This document shows positions 8,953 to 16,219 of a stretch of DNA of 64,000 nt, one piece after another (the first letter of the stretch is position 1; each line of letters starts with the position of its first letter). Under the pieces are notes generated by a model that made no database searches, was not told where the DNA came from, and worked only from the letters and a program-made list of their open reading frames with translations. The position numbers and the translations under genes are program-made. The DNA is from Ruania alba (GTDB taxonomy: Bacteria > Actinomycetota > Actinomycetes > Actinomycetales > Beutenbergiaceae): NCBI RefSeq assembly GCF_900105765.1, contig NZ_FNTX01000002.1, forward strand, positions 1,488,001 to 1,552,000, written 5' to 3'.

Positions 8953-9948
8953 TCAGTGAGCGTTCGGGGCGCTGGGACCGGCCGGCTCGCTCAGCCGGGC
9001 ACGCACGGCGGCCAGGAAGCCCTGCTGCCAGGATTCCCCCAGGGCGCGGCGCGCCGCGTTCTCCAGCATCAGGCGGTCGACGTCCCCCAGCACGAGGAAG
9101 CTGCTCGCCCGCAGTGGCGTGTCCCACGCCAGCACCGACCACAGTCCGCTCACGGACTGGGTGAACAGCTTCTCGTGAGCGGAATCGGCGGCTTCCTCAG
9201 GCCCGTCCACCCCGGCCCAGTACCACCGGGCGCGGGTGTAGGAATCGGCGAGCTCGGCCCAGCTGCGGTATCGAGCCCGCAGCCCGGTGGCGGCCGCCAG
9301 TGTCAGGTCTCGAGCCTCGGTCTCGGCGAGAAATCCGGCGCCCACCCCAGCCCGGCTCAGGAAGATGACTCGCACCAGGTCCCAGCCGAGGAAGTCGATC
9401 GACTGCGCGCCGCCGGTGTCCCTGACGGTGCGTTCGAGGCGCAGGTGCGTCTCCTTCGCGGTGGGGGAGCGATCTGCCGCCTTCCGCAGGTCGCGGCGCA
9501 GCTGCTTCTGCGCGGACGGGTCCATGGCGAGCCACTGGGCGCGCTCGGCGTCGAACTGCTCCCGGTGCCCGACGGCGAAGAGCCAGAGGATCTGCTCGAG
9601 CAACTCGCTACGGGTACGCACGCCCCACGACTCGGCCAGGATCTGCGCGCTGACGTCACGGTCGGGGAATCCGAACACGTCGAGCGGCTGATTCGCGGCG
9701 ACGGCGAACCGGGCCGAGGCGACCAAGGCCCATCCGCTCGGGTCCCGGGCGACCACGTCCGGGCCGTGGGCGAAGGTGACCGTGTGGGAGCCCTTCGTGA
9801 ACTCCTTCTTCACGGCACGTTCGGCGCGTTTCCGATCCCCACGCTCACCAGCGCGGCGGTAGAGGAGGGTCAGGCCGGTCCAACTTGCTGCCACGAAGAG
9901 GATGAGTCCTGCCCAGACAGCGATCGTCATGAGGTCCACGGCAGACAT
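8953..9948 (-). CDS. Membrane-anchored DUF1266-like protein
   Basis: A 331-residue protein with one N-terminal membrane segment (LMTIAVWAGLILFVAASWTG) followed by a long cytoplasmic domain. The domain has a pattern I associate with DUF1266: WGVRTRSELLEQILWLFAVGHREQF, then FLGWDLVRVIFLSRAGVGAGFLAETEARDL, then YRSWAELADSY. No catalytic motif is recognisable. The N-terminus is followed by a highly basic stretch (RRAGERGDRKRAERAVKKE) consistent with an inside-facing domain. It is followed 36 bases later by the channel gene, but nothing else links the two. Function unknown. Confidence 0.75.
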   Translation of the reverse strand: MSAVDLMTIAVWAGLILFVAASWTGLTLLYRRAGERGDRKRAERAVKKEFTKGSHTVTFAHGPDVVARDPSGWALVASARFAVAANQPLDVFGFPDRDVSAQILAESWGVRTRSELLEQILWLFAVGHREQFDAERAQWLAMDPSAQKQLRRDLRKAADRSPTAKETHLRLERTVRDTGGAQSIDFLGWDLVRVIFLSRAGVGAGFLAETEARDLTLAAATGLRARYRSWAELADSYTRARWYWAGVDGPEEAADSAHEKLFTQSVSGLWSVLAWDTPLRASSFLVLGDVDRLMLENAARRALGESWQQGFLAAVRARLSEPAGPSAPNAH

Positions 9949-9960
9949 CCCACCACAGAA

Positions 9961-10029
9961 CCGGAATCAGACGTCGATGCTGCTAGTGGGGCCAGGTCGA
10001 TCAACCGCCAGATCGATGACTGATTCCGG
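9961..10029. repeat. Intergenic imperfect inverted repeat (69 bp)
   Basis: Arms 9961-9978 (CCGGAATCAGACGTCGAT) and 10012-10029 match in 16 of 18 positions as reverse complements. The element fills the gap between lsr2 and the DUF1266-like gene. Its inner right arm, read on the minus strand, contains CATCGATCTGGC, nearly the same word as in the repeats at 28051 and 30130. It may act as the lsr2 terminator. Confidence 0.7.
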
Positions 10030-10034
10030 AGTGT

Positions 10035-10361
10035 TCAGTTCCCGGCCGCGCGGAACTCCTCCACCACGTGCGAGGGAACGCGCTTCTTCGCCGGGATGTC
10101 GAGGCCGCGGGCACGGGCCCATTCCCGCACGGCCCGCGGGTCCACCGGAGTCTCGGTGCGCACCGCCTCGGGCGCCGTGCCGCCACCACGCACCTGCCGG
10201 GCGGCGGCCGCGAACGGTGCCAGGGCACGGGTGAGCTTGTCCCGGTTGGCGCTGTTCAGGTCGATCTCGTAGACCGTGTCCTCCAACGAGAACCGCACAG
10301 TGTGCTGCGCTGGGGTGCCGTCGAGGTCGTCGGTCAGGTCGATGATCGTCCTGGTGGCCAC
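10035..10361 (-). CDS. lsr2: Lsr2 family nucleoid-associated protein
   Basis: A 108-residue homologue of Lsr2, the actinobacterial functional analogue of H-NS. The N-terminal dimerisation region has the usual order: TIIDLTDDLDG, then VRFSLEDTVYEIDLN. The C-terminal DNA-binding domain reads VREWARARGLDIPAKKRVP and ends in VVEEFRAA, with RARG in place of the commoner RGR AT-hook core. The family coats AT-rich and horizontally acquired DNA and silences it. It is transcribed alone, away from the anchored-protein genes at 10449, with a palindromic repeat after its stop codon. Confidence 0.95.
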   Translation of the reverse strand: MATRTIIDLTDDLDGTPAQHTVRFSLEDTVYEIDLNSANRDKLTRALAPFAAAARQVRGGGTAPEAVRTETPVDPRAVREWARARGLDIPAKKRVPSHVVEEFRAAGN

Positions 10362-10436
10362 AGAGAACTCCCTGGGTGAGGTGGTGTGAACCCCAGCGTA
10401 CGGCGTTGGCGGGTCGGCTCGACACGCGGTGCTCGC

Positions 10437-10442
10437 TACCCT
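10437..10442 (+). promoter_or_regulatory. Candidate -10 box for a leaderless transcript
   Basis: TACCCT fits the TANNNT consensus and ends six bases before the ATG at 10449, where no ribosome-binding site is visible. The spacing places the transcription start at or next to the start codon, the arrangement of leaderless actinobacterial messages. No good -35 was found. Confidence 0.35.
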
Positions 10443-10448
10443 GCTCCC

Positions 10449-11090
10449 ATGAGGTCACGTCAGCCGGTCGCGGTCACGGCTGGCCGCGCGCTCGGGCACG
10501 GCCTGGCCACACGCCGTCGACAGGTGGTCGCTGGCCTGGTGCTCGGGCTGCTGCTGAGCCCGATCGGGATCGCCGCCGTCGGCGGTTTCGAGACCGCTGA
10601 CGCGATCCAGCCGGAGCAGGTCGCCGCCGGGGAGACGATGAATCTCGGGCAGGTGGAGGTCACGGTGCAGTCCTACTTCGTCTCGGACCGGGTCTACACC
10701 GGCGGGCTGCCCGATGGGGCCTCGGCCTGGTTCGGCCTGGTCGTGGATGTGGTGAATCCCCGGGACGAGGAGGTCGTGCTGCACCGCGACCTGTTTCGCG
10801 TACCGGTCGCCAGCCCGCTGCAGCCGGAGCCGACGACCACCCGGATCGTCGGAGACGGCGGATTCCTCGTCGTGCTCGAGCCGGACCTGCCGCAGCGAGT
10901 CGCCGTGCTCTGGGCCTTGGCCGACCCAGGGCAGTTCGGTGGGGAAGCCACCGTGGAGGCCTATCCCGTCCTCGCGGGGGACAGCTTCTTCTCTCCCGGC
11001 GACATCCGGTGGGATACGCAGCCGCTGCAGAGCATCATCACCGTGCCCGCCGGTGAGGTCCCACCGGCCCTTCTCGAGGATCAGACATGA
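10449..11090 (+). CDS. Membrane-anchored beta-rich protein (first of three)
   Basis: A 213-residue protein with a basic N-terminus and one membrane segment (VVAGLVLGLLLSPIGIAAVGGF, about residues 27-48), then a predicted extracytoplasmic beta-rich domain. Its pattern, GQVEVTVQSYFVSDR followed by WFGLVVDVVNPRDEEVVLHRDLFRV, resembles telokin-like/DUF4352 domains of secreted or anchored proteins. I do not recognise a function. It starts a three-gene run in which each gene overlaps the next by four bases, and the two following products have the same architecture, so the three are probably diverged paralogues acting together at the membrane. Confidence 0.8.
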   Translation: MRSRQPVAVTAGRALGHGLATRRRQVVAGLVLGLLLSPIGIAAVGGFETADAIQPEQVAAGETMNLGQVEVTVQSYFVSDRVYTGGLPDGASAWFGLVVDVVNPRDEEVVLHRDLFRVPVASPLQPEPTTTRIVGDGGFLVVLEPDLPQRVAVLWALADPGQFGGEATVEAYPVLAGDSFFSPGDIRWDTQPLQSIITVPAGEVPPALLEDQT

Positions 11091-11650
11091 GGCGTAGCAG
11101 GTTCTCCCTGGTGGCCGGCGTCGTCCTCGTGCTCGCCGTCGGGCTGGCCGTGAACACCATCACCGAGCACACCAGGCCGTCCGGGTCGCTGGCCACCACC
11201 TTCGCGCTCGGGGAGGACGCACGCGTCGGTGACTTCCAGGTACATGTGCACGGTGCCCAGGCCGCTGCGGTGCTGGACGACGACGGTGCGGCCGTGGAGA
11301 CGAACGGGGTCTGGGTGATCCTCGATCTGTCCATGGCCTCGACGAAGCTGCCGAACCGGCTGTACGGCCTCGGGCTTCGGGACTCCGCGGGCAGGACCTT
11401 CACCGTCTCCTCGCGGTCGCCCGCGTCGCTCTGGCAGGTCGCGCCGGACACCTGGATCCGAGGTGAGGTCGCGTTCGAAGTCCCGGCCGACGCCTTGGGC
11501 GATCTCACCGTCTTCGTCTGGCCGTACCTGCGCTCCAACATCGAGAGCGACCCTGTCGGCTATGGGGTCACGCAAGTCACCGTCACCGAGGTCGAGAACC
11601 AGCGGGTCTCGCTCGCCGAGCCGACCCTCCTGCCGGCAGGTGAGCGATGA
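11087..11650 (+). CDS. Membrane-anchored DUF4352-like protein (second of three)
   Basis: A 187-residue protein with an N-terminal anchor (FSLVAGVVLVLAVGLAVNTI) and an external domain of the same type as its neighbours: ARVGDFQVHVHG, then NGVWVILDLSMASTKLPNRL, then DSAGRTFTVSSRSPASLWQVAPDTWIRGEVAF. This order (a free N-terminal strand, a long central strand, a residue- or substrate-contact loop and a late strand) is typical of DUF4352/telokin-like domains, whose functions are mostly unknown. It overlaps both neighbours by four bases (ATGA), so expression of the three is coupled. Confidence 0.8.
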   Translation: MRRSRFSLVAGVVLVLAVGLAVNTITEHTRPSGSLATTFALGEDARVGDFQVHVHGAQAAAVLDDDGAAVETNGVWVILDLSMASTKLPNRLYGLGLRDSAGRTFTVSSRSPASLWQVAPDTWIRGEVAFEVPADALGDLTVFVWPYLRSNIESDPVGYGVTQVTVTEVENQRVSLAEPTLLPAGER

Positions 11651-12180
11651 CGAGCAGGAACATTCCGCGGCGTGCCCTCGCCATCGCTGTTGTCGGTGTG
11701 CTCACCACGGTCGCGTTCGGTTGGCGGGTCAGCGAGCAGGCGCGGGAGACCTGGTGGCCCAGCGGTGCGCATGCCGCGGTCGGTCCCGGCGAGGATTTCG
11801 GCGGCATCCAGGTGGAGCTGGACGGCATCGAGCCGGCTGGTCAGGTGGTGGACTGGGACGGACCATGGACACCACCAGCAGGGTTCCGGGCATGGCGGGT
11901 CTCCCTGGCTGTCACGACGAGACAGAGCGACTTCAGCAGCGTCGAGGTCCTCGTCGAGGACACGCAGGGTCGACAGTTCGCCGCCGGTGAGAACGTCCCG
12001 TTCGACCCCGAAGGGTATGAATGGTCTCTCGCGGTCACGGTCCCGGAGAGCGGAGACGACCCGATCCCGGAGGTGCAGCACCTGCTGGTGCTCCTGCCGG
12101 CCGATGCTGAACCCGCGGCGGTCCGCATCGATGCGCTGTGGGTGATGCGCCCTGAGTACATCAGACTCGAGGTCGAGTAG
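11647..12180 (+). CDS. Membrane-anchored beta-rich protein (third of three)
   Basis: A 177-residue protein with a single N-terminal membrane segment (RALAIAVVGVLTTVAFGWRV) and an extracytoplasmic domain, EDFGGIQVELDGIEPAG, then GFRAWRVSLAVTTRQSDFSSVEVLVEDTQGRQFAAG, parallel to the two upstream products. It has no enzymatic motif. It begins inside the stop codon of the preceding gene and ends 28 bases before the convergent stop of a large membrane-protein gene. Function unknown; likely part of a complex with the two neighbouring paralogues. Confidence 0.78.
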   Translation: MTSRNIPRRALAIAVVGVLTTVAFGWRVSEQARETWWPSGAHAAVGPGEDFGGIQVELDGIEPAGQVVDWDGPWTPPAGFRAWRVSLAVTTRQSDFSSVEVLVEDTQGRQFAAGENVPFDPEGYEWSLAVTVPESGDDPIPEVQHLLVLLPADAEPAAVRIDALWVMRPEYIRLEVE

Positions 12181-12207
12181 GTACCGCGGACCTTCGCGGC
12201 CCGGGTG

Positions 12208-13518
12208 CTAGCGGCGGTCAGGCAGCCGCAAGGCAGAGGGCGCACCGAGTCGGGCGAGCAACCGGTCGGAGGCCGCCGCGAGCAGTGTGGCGGTCAGCAG
12301 CAGCGTCAGCACCTCCGCGGTCCGGTACAGCGGATCCCACCACGCGTTCCAGCCCGCCACATCCAGGGTCGGCAGCACGGCGCGGAACGCACCCCACACC
12401 AGGTACGGCACCCCGGTGAGCGCCATGTAGAGAAGACAGAAGGCAGCCAGCGGTGCCCATCCGGAACGCACCATCAGACCGATGCCACCGACGAGCATCC
12501 CGAACCGGCCCTCCGGTTCGCTCACCCGCGCCCAGGCGCGTTGCACGCGGGGGTCGTCCACCCGCGTGGCCATCCGCCGTGCGAACGGGAGACGTGACGT
12601 TGCGACGTCGGTCACCGAGATCGTGTCCGAGGTGCGCACCCCGTACACGACCATCCCCATCGTCAGCCACGCCAACGGGATGAGAATCGCGGTCGCTGCC
12701 GCCGCGATCAGGGTGTCGCCGGCGCCGATCAGCCAGCTGACGGCGCCCGTCAAGACCGGCAGGGACAGGTCGACCGAGTCCCACCACGACCCGACCGCCC
12801 GGCCGATCACCCGCGAGTGCCACCACCCGGCGCCGCTTCGCACGAGGAAGCCGAGCGCATAGGCACCGATCACGATCCAGACCAGCTCGAAGTAGCCGAT
12901 CACGATCCGTAGCGTCATCCGCCACGGGGAGTCACGATCCGACCAGAGTGAATCACGCTCGGCGAACCGCGATCCGACGAGCCGCAGCAGCAGCGCCACG
13001 GCCACGATCCCCAGGACCAACGCTGAACCGCCGTCGACCACCCGGCTGGGTGCATCAGCGTCGACCCCGAGCCGATTGAGGTCGTCGGTCACTCCCTGGT
13101 ACCCGTAGAAGCGCAGGTCGTCCTTGAGCCCGTCTCCGCTCTCGTAGACCACCAGGAATGGCACCAGCACACTGCCGAGCGCGGCGATCAGATCCTGGGC
13201 GAGATTCTGCGAGCGCTCCCGTCGCCGCAGCACGAGCAGGATCGTCACCGTACTCAGCAACGTGGAGAACGGCACCAGGGTGAGGGTGAGCATTCCCGGC
13301 ACCGACCCCAGCCGCCCGACCACTACGGACAGGTCACGCAGGTACAGGTGCGCCGTCACTCCCACGAGGGCGATCACCAGCACCGGCAGCCAGTGCCGGC
13401 CCAGCAGCTTGCCGGTGGTCACCAGCAGGGCAGTCAGCTCGACGGCGAGCGCCCGGAACGTGAACGGATCACCGACACGCACACCGGCGGAATCGCCGGG
13501 GGTGGCAGGTGAGGTCAT
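12208..13518 (-). CDS. Polytopic membrane protein of unknown function
   Basis: A 436-residue protein with roughly ten hydrophobic segments, for example LPVLVIALVGVTAHLYL, LTLVPFSTLLSTVTILLVL, ALVLGIVAVALLLRLV and EVLTLLLTATLLAAAS. A hydrophilic, conserved-looking loop (GVRTSDTISVTDVATSRLPF) lies between the later helices. No transporter or enzyme signature is recognisable. The start is the ATG before TSPATPGDSAG; longer in-frame extensions upstream are arginine/cysteine-rich and not gene-like. It converges on the three anchored-protein genes, and the proximity suggests, but does not show, a shared membrane function. Confidence 0.8.
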   Translation of the reverse strand: MTSPATPGDSAGVRVGDPFTFRALAVELTALLVTTGKLLGRHWLPVLVIALVGVTAHLYLRDLSVVVGRLGSVPGMLTLTLVPFSTLLSTVTILLVLRRRERSQNLAQDLIAALGSVLVPFLVVYESGDGLKDDLRFYGYQGVTDDLNRLGVDADAPSRVVDGGSALVLGIVAVALLLRLVGSRFAERDSLWSDRDSPWRMTLRIVIGYFELVWIVIGAYALGFLVRSGAGWWHSRVIGRAVGSWWDSVDLSLPVLTGAVSWLIGAGDTLIAAAATAILIPLAWLTMGMVVYGVRTSDTISVTDVATSRLPFARRMATRVDDPRVQRAWARVSEPEGRFGMLVGGIGLMVRSGWAPLAAFCLLYMALTGVPYLVWGAFRAVLPTLDVAGWNAWWDPLYRTAEVLTLLLTATLLAAASDRLLARLGAPSALRLPDRR

Positions 13519-13555
13519 GGGGCGAGGATAGCGAGCCGCACCAGCGGGCCCGCCG

Positions 13556-14497
13556 TCACAGGGCAGGCAGCCGCGTGTCCACCCAGGCCAGCACGACGCG
13601 GGCATACTCCTGCCGCACCGGCTCGGCGGACAGTGCCAGGTCGTGCCGACCACCCTGGAACCGGCGCACGGTCACGTCCACGCCCAGGCGCGGCGCCCGG
13701 TCCCACATGTGCTGCACGTCGAGCACACAGTCCGCACCGGCCAGATCAGCGTCGGTGGGGTGGTCCGGGTGCCCGCTGCGCCCCGCGGTGCACACCAGCA
13801 CCGGCGCGTGCACGTCCAGCCCGCGCGCGATTCGTGCGTGCCCGCGCCGAATCGCCCGCAACCATCCGGCGTAGACGGGAACGTCCTCGAACGGTTTCCA
13901 GGCCAGGTCGTACCCCCACTCGCCGCCGGTGGAGGTGTGCAGGCTGCGCCCGTAGGGCTCGCCCAGGGTGCTCACGCGCAGCACGGGCAGCCACCGCCCG
14001 ACGGCGTCCAGCACCCGGGTGGTGAGCACCCGGTTCACCCAGGAGGAGTTGAGATCGAACCACGGGCTGTTCAGCACCAGGGCATCGACGCCGCCGTGGT
14101 CCGAGGCGTACAGGGAGGCGATCAACCCACCGGTGGAATGGCCGAGCAGCACCACCTCCTCGGCGCCGGCGGCACGGATCTGTGCCAGCGCCAGGCCGAT
14201 CTCCTCGTCGTAGCGGGACAGATCGGTGACGAAGTTCGGCGTGCGGCCGGGGCGGATGGAGCGCCCGTAGTCGCGCAGGTCGAGGGCGTAGAAGTCGAAC
14301 CCGGTATCGGTCCACCCCTGGGCGTGCTCGGCCTGGAAGAAGTAGTCGGTGAAACCGTGCAGGTAGAGCACCGCGCGCGGCCGCGAGCCGGCGTCGTCCT
14401 GGTGCACCAGGGTGGCCACCGGGTCCGGGTGCGTGCCGTCGGGGCGTAGCTGCAGGGTCTGCTGCACCCAGGGGCCGCCGAGGACGTCCATGCTCAT
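13556..14497 (-). CDS. Alpha/beta hydrolase (lysophospholipase-like)
   Basis: A 313-residue serine hydrolase. The strand and oxyanion segment AVLYLHGFTDYFF is followed by YALDLRDYGRSIRPG and the nucleophile elbow VLLGHSTGGLIASL (serine in GHSTGG). The acid is probably the aspartate in APVLVCTAGRSGHPDHPTDADL and the histidine that in FQGGRHDLALS near the C-terminus. It lacks a signal peptide. The arrangement resembles monoglyceride lipase/lysophospholipase-type cytoplasmic hydrolases; the substrate is unknown. The ATG at 14497 is chosen; a second ATG follows two codons later, and TAGATT lies seven bases upstream, so the transcript may be leaderless. Confidence 0.88.
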   Translation of the reverse strand: MSMDVLGGPWVQQTLQLRPDGTHPDPVATLVHQDDAGSRPRAVLYLHGFTDYFFQAEHAQGWTDTGFDFYALDLRDYGRSIRPGRTPNFVTDLSRYDEEIGLALAQIRAAGAEEVVLLGHSTGGLIASLYASDHGGVDALVLNSPWFDLNSSWVNRVLTTRVLDAVGRWLPVLRVSTLGEPYGRSLHTSTGGEWGYDLAWKPFEDVPVYAGWLRAIRRGHARIARGLDVHAPVLVCTAGRSGHPDHPTDADLAGADCVLDVQHMWDRAPRLGVDVTVRRFQGGRHDLALSAEPVRQEYARVVLAWVDTRLPAL

Positions 14498-14515
14498 GGC
14501 ACCGAATCTACGCTG

Positions 14516-14586
14516 CAACTATCGACTGTCCTGGGAACGGTGCTGCCACATCTCGCACGAAGGTCTCCGGACGCCGTCGATAGTTG
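14516..14586. repeat. Perfect 11-bp inverted repeat in intergenic gap
   Basis: CAACTATCGAC (14516-14526) and GTCGATAGTTG (14576-14586) are perfect reverse complements 49 bases apart. They occupy most of the gap between the end of the aminotransferase gene and the start of the hydrolase gene, both on the minus strand. A terminator or operator role is possible. Confidence 0.65.
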
Positions 14587-14591
14587 ACGGG

Positions 14592-15992
14592 TCAGTGCGT
14601 GGCTCCCGCCAGCACGTCGGCCACGCTCGGCGCAGGCCCGCACCCAGTTCCGGCCGCGGCCGTGGCCAGCACGGACGGCGCCCCGGCATCGGCGTGCAGA
14701 TCGTGCAGCAGCTCGATCGCCTCGGGCAGCTCGCGCTGGTCGTCCTCCGGCTGCCAGCGCCCGTTCACCACGGAGTAGGAGGCCTGCGGGCCCGTGCTCA
14801 GGTACTGCGCCACGCCCGCCACCAGCCGGTCCACGTGCTCGGCCGTGCTGCCCAGCCCGATGCTCGCCCGCAGCCCCGCGTCCAGCTCACGTGCGGCCAG
14901 CAGGGGATGGGCGCAGAACCTGCCGTCGCGCACGCCTACCCCGTGCTCGGCGGACAGGTAGGCGGCCACCAGGCCGGCGTCGTGGCCGGGCAGGCTGAAC
15001 GAGACCACCGCGGTCGGGTCGGCCGAGTCCGGCCACAGGCGCAGCACCGCGACCCCATCGATCGCCTCGAGCCCGGTCACCAGACGGTCCCGCAGGGCCG
15101 TGTCATGCGCGGCGAGCTCGGCGGTGACCGCCTCCAGCTGGGTACAGGCGACGCCCAGAGCGATCGCCCCGATCACGTTCGGGCTGCCGGCCTCGTGCCG
15201 CTGCGGAGCCGGCTCCCAGGTGGTTTCCTCGGCGGTCACGTTCGTCACCGCGCCGCCGCCGGCGAGGTACGGGGTGCCGGCGTCCAGCCAGTCCCGACGC
15301 CCCACCAGCGCACCCGCGCCGTACGGGGCGTAGAGCTTATGGCCGGAGATGGCCACGTAGTCGGCGCCGGTGGCCGCCAGTGAGAACGGCCGGTGCGGGG
15401 CGAGCTGGGCGGCGTCCACCACCACGCGGGCCCCCGCGCCGTGGGAAACCTGGACTACCTCAGCGATCGGGAGCGCCTCCCCAGTCACGTTCGAGGCGCC
15501 GGTCACCGCCACCAGTGCGTACTCGGCGCCGGCCAGCGCCTCGGACAGTGCGTCCAGTGTCTCGGCCACGGTGCCGCGGGCGGCGAGCACGTCCGCGCCG
15601 TGGCGCTGCCAGGGGAGCAAGTTGGCGTGGTGCTCGATGTCGAGCACCAGCACCCGGCCGGGCACGCACCCGCCGAGCAGGTTGAGCGAGTCGGTGGTGT
15701 TCCGGGTGATCACGACCACGTCCTCGTCACGGGCGCCGGTGAACCGCCCGACGGCGATCCGGGACTGCTCGTAGAGGGCCGTGGACACCTGGGAGAGGTA
15801 CCCGGCTCCGCGGTGCACGCTCGCGTACAGCGGGAGAGCCCGATCGACGGCGTCCGCCACCGCGCTCAGTGCCGGTGCGCTCGCCGCATAATCCAGGTTC
15901 GCGTACGCGATCGAGGTCGCTCCCTCACGGGGGACCGTCAACGGGACTGTCGTGTCAGCGCCGACGAGGGGGAGAACGGGATTCTGGGGCAT
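14592..15992 (-). CDS. Class V aminotransferase, cysteine desulfurase-like (SAM-IV controlled)
   Basis: A 466-residue PLP enzyme of the SufS/Csd type. The PLP lysine is in YVAISGHKLYAPYGAGAL (residue 219). Other landmarks are YANLDYAASAP at the N-terminus, VHRGAGYLSQVSTALYEQSR, ITRNTTDSLNLL, VLDIEHHANLLPWQ and the aspartate-glutamine pair in VVVDAAQLAPH. Family members remove sulfur from cysteine as a protein persulfide, but no flanking suf genes exist here. A C-terminal extension of about 60 residues is unusual. The start follows a GGAGG site five bases before the ATG. A SAM-IV riboswitch lies in the leader, so expression should fall when S-adenosylmethionine is plentiful, tying the enzyme to sulfur amino acid metabolism. 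Confidence 0.9.
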   Translation of the reverse strand: MPQNPVLPLVGADTTVPLTVPREGATSIAYANLDYAASAPALSAVADAVDRALPLYASVHRGAGYLSQVSTALYEQSRIAVGRFTGARDEDVVVITRNTTDSLNLLGGCVPGRVLVLDIEHHANLLPWQRHGADVLAARGTVAETLDALSEALAGAEYALVAVTGASNVTGEALPIAEVVQVSHGAGARVVVDAAQLAPHRPFSLAATGADYVAISGHKLYAPYGAGALVGRRDWLDAGTPYLAGGGAVTNVTAEETTWEPAPQRHEAGSPNVIGAIALGVACTQLEAVTAELAAHDTALRDRLVTGLEAIDGVAVLRLWPDSADPTAVVSFSLPGHDAGLVAAYLSAEHGVGVRDGRFCAHPLLAARELDAGLRASIGLGSTAEHVDRLVAGVAQYLSTGPQASYSVVNGRWQPEDDQRELPEAIELLHDLHADAGAPSVLATAAAGTGCGPAPSVADVLAGATH

Positions 15993-16020
15993 GTGTTCCT
16001 CCGGTGTCCGGACCCCAGGG

Positions 16021-16136
16021 GGTCCGCGCTTGCCGGACGCCACCTCGACGCCGGCCTGGTCGTCACCCGGGGCACCCCACCGCGGTTGGAGGGTTGCCGG
16101 CCAGCTAGCCGGGGCTGATCGCTGGCGCTCATGACC
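16021..16136 (-). promoter_or_regulatory. SAM-IV riboswitch
   Basis: Read on the minus strand, the leader starts GGTCATGAGCGCCAGCG, continues through CAGCCCCGGCTAGCTGGCC, GGCAACCCTCCAACCGCGGT, GGGGTGCCCCGGGTGACGACC and ends GGCAAGCGCGGACC. This matches, almost base for base in the conserved core, the actinobacterial SAM-IV aptamer as known from Mycobacterium. The last bases (GGACC) can instead form a GGACCCC/GGGGTCC hairpin located just before the ribosome-binding site of the gene at 15992, which suggests a translational or termination switch. Aptamer identity is recognised from memory of the family; the switching mechanism is inferred. Confidence 0.9.
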
Positions 16137-16219
16137 GTCTTGTCTAGGATGCCACAGACACCGGCGTCGGTGAACGGCGTCTCACGAGGTGTCCGTCCGC
16201 TGCCGGTCGAAGAGGTGAG

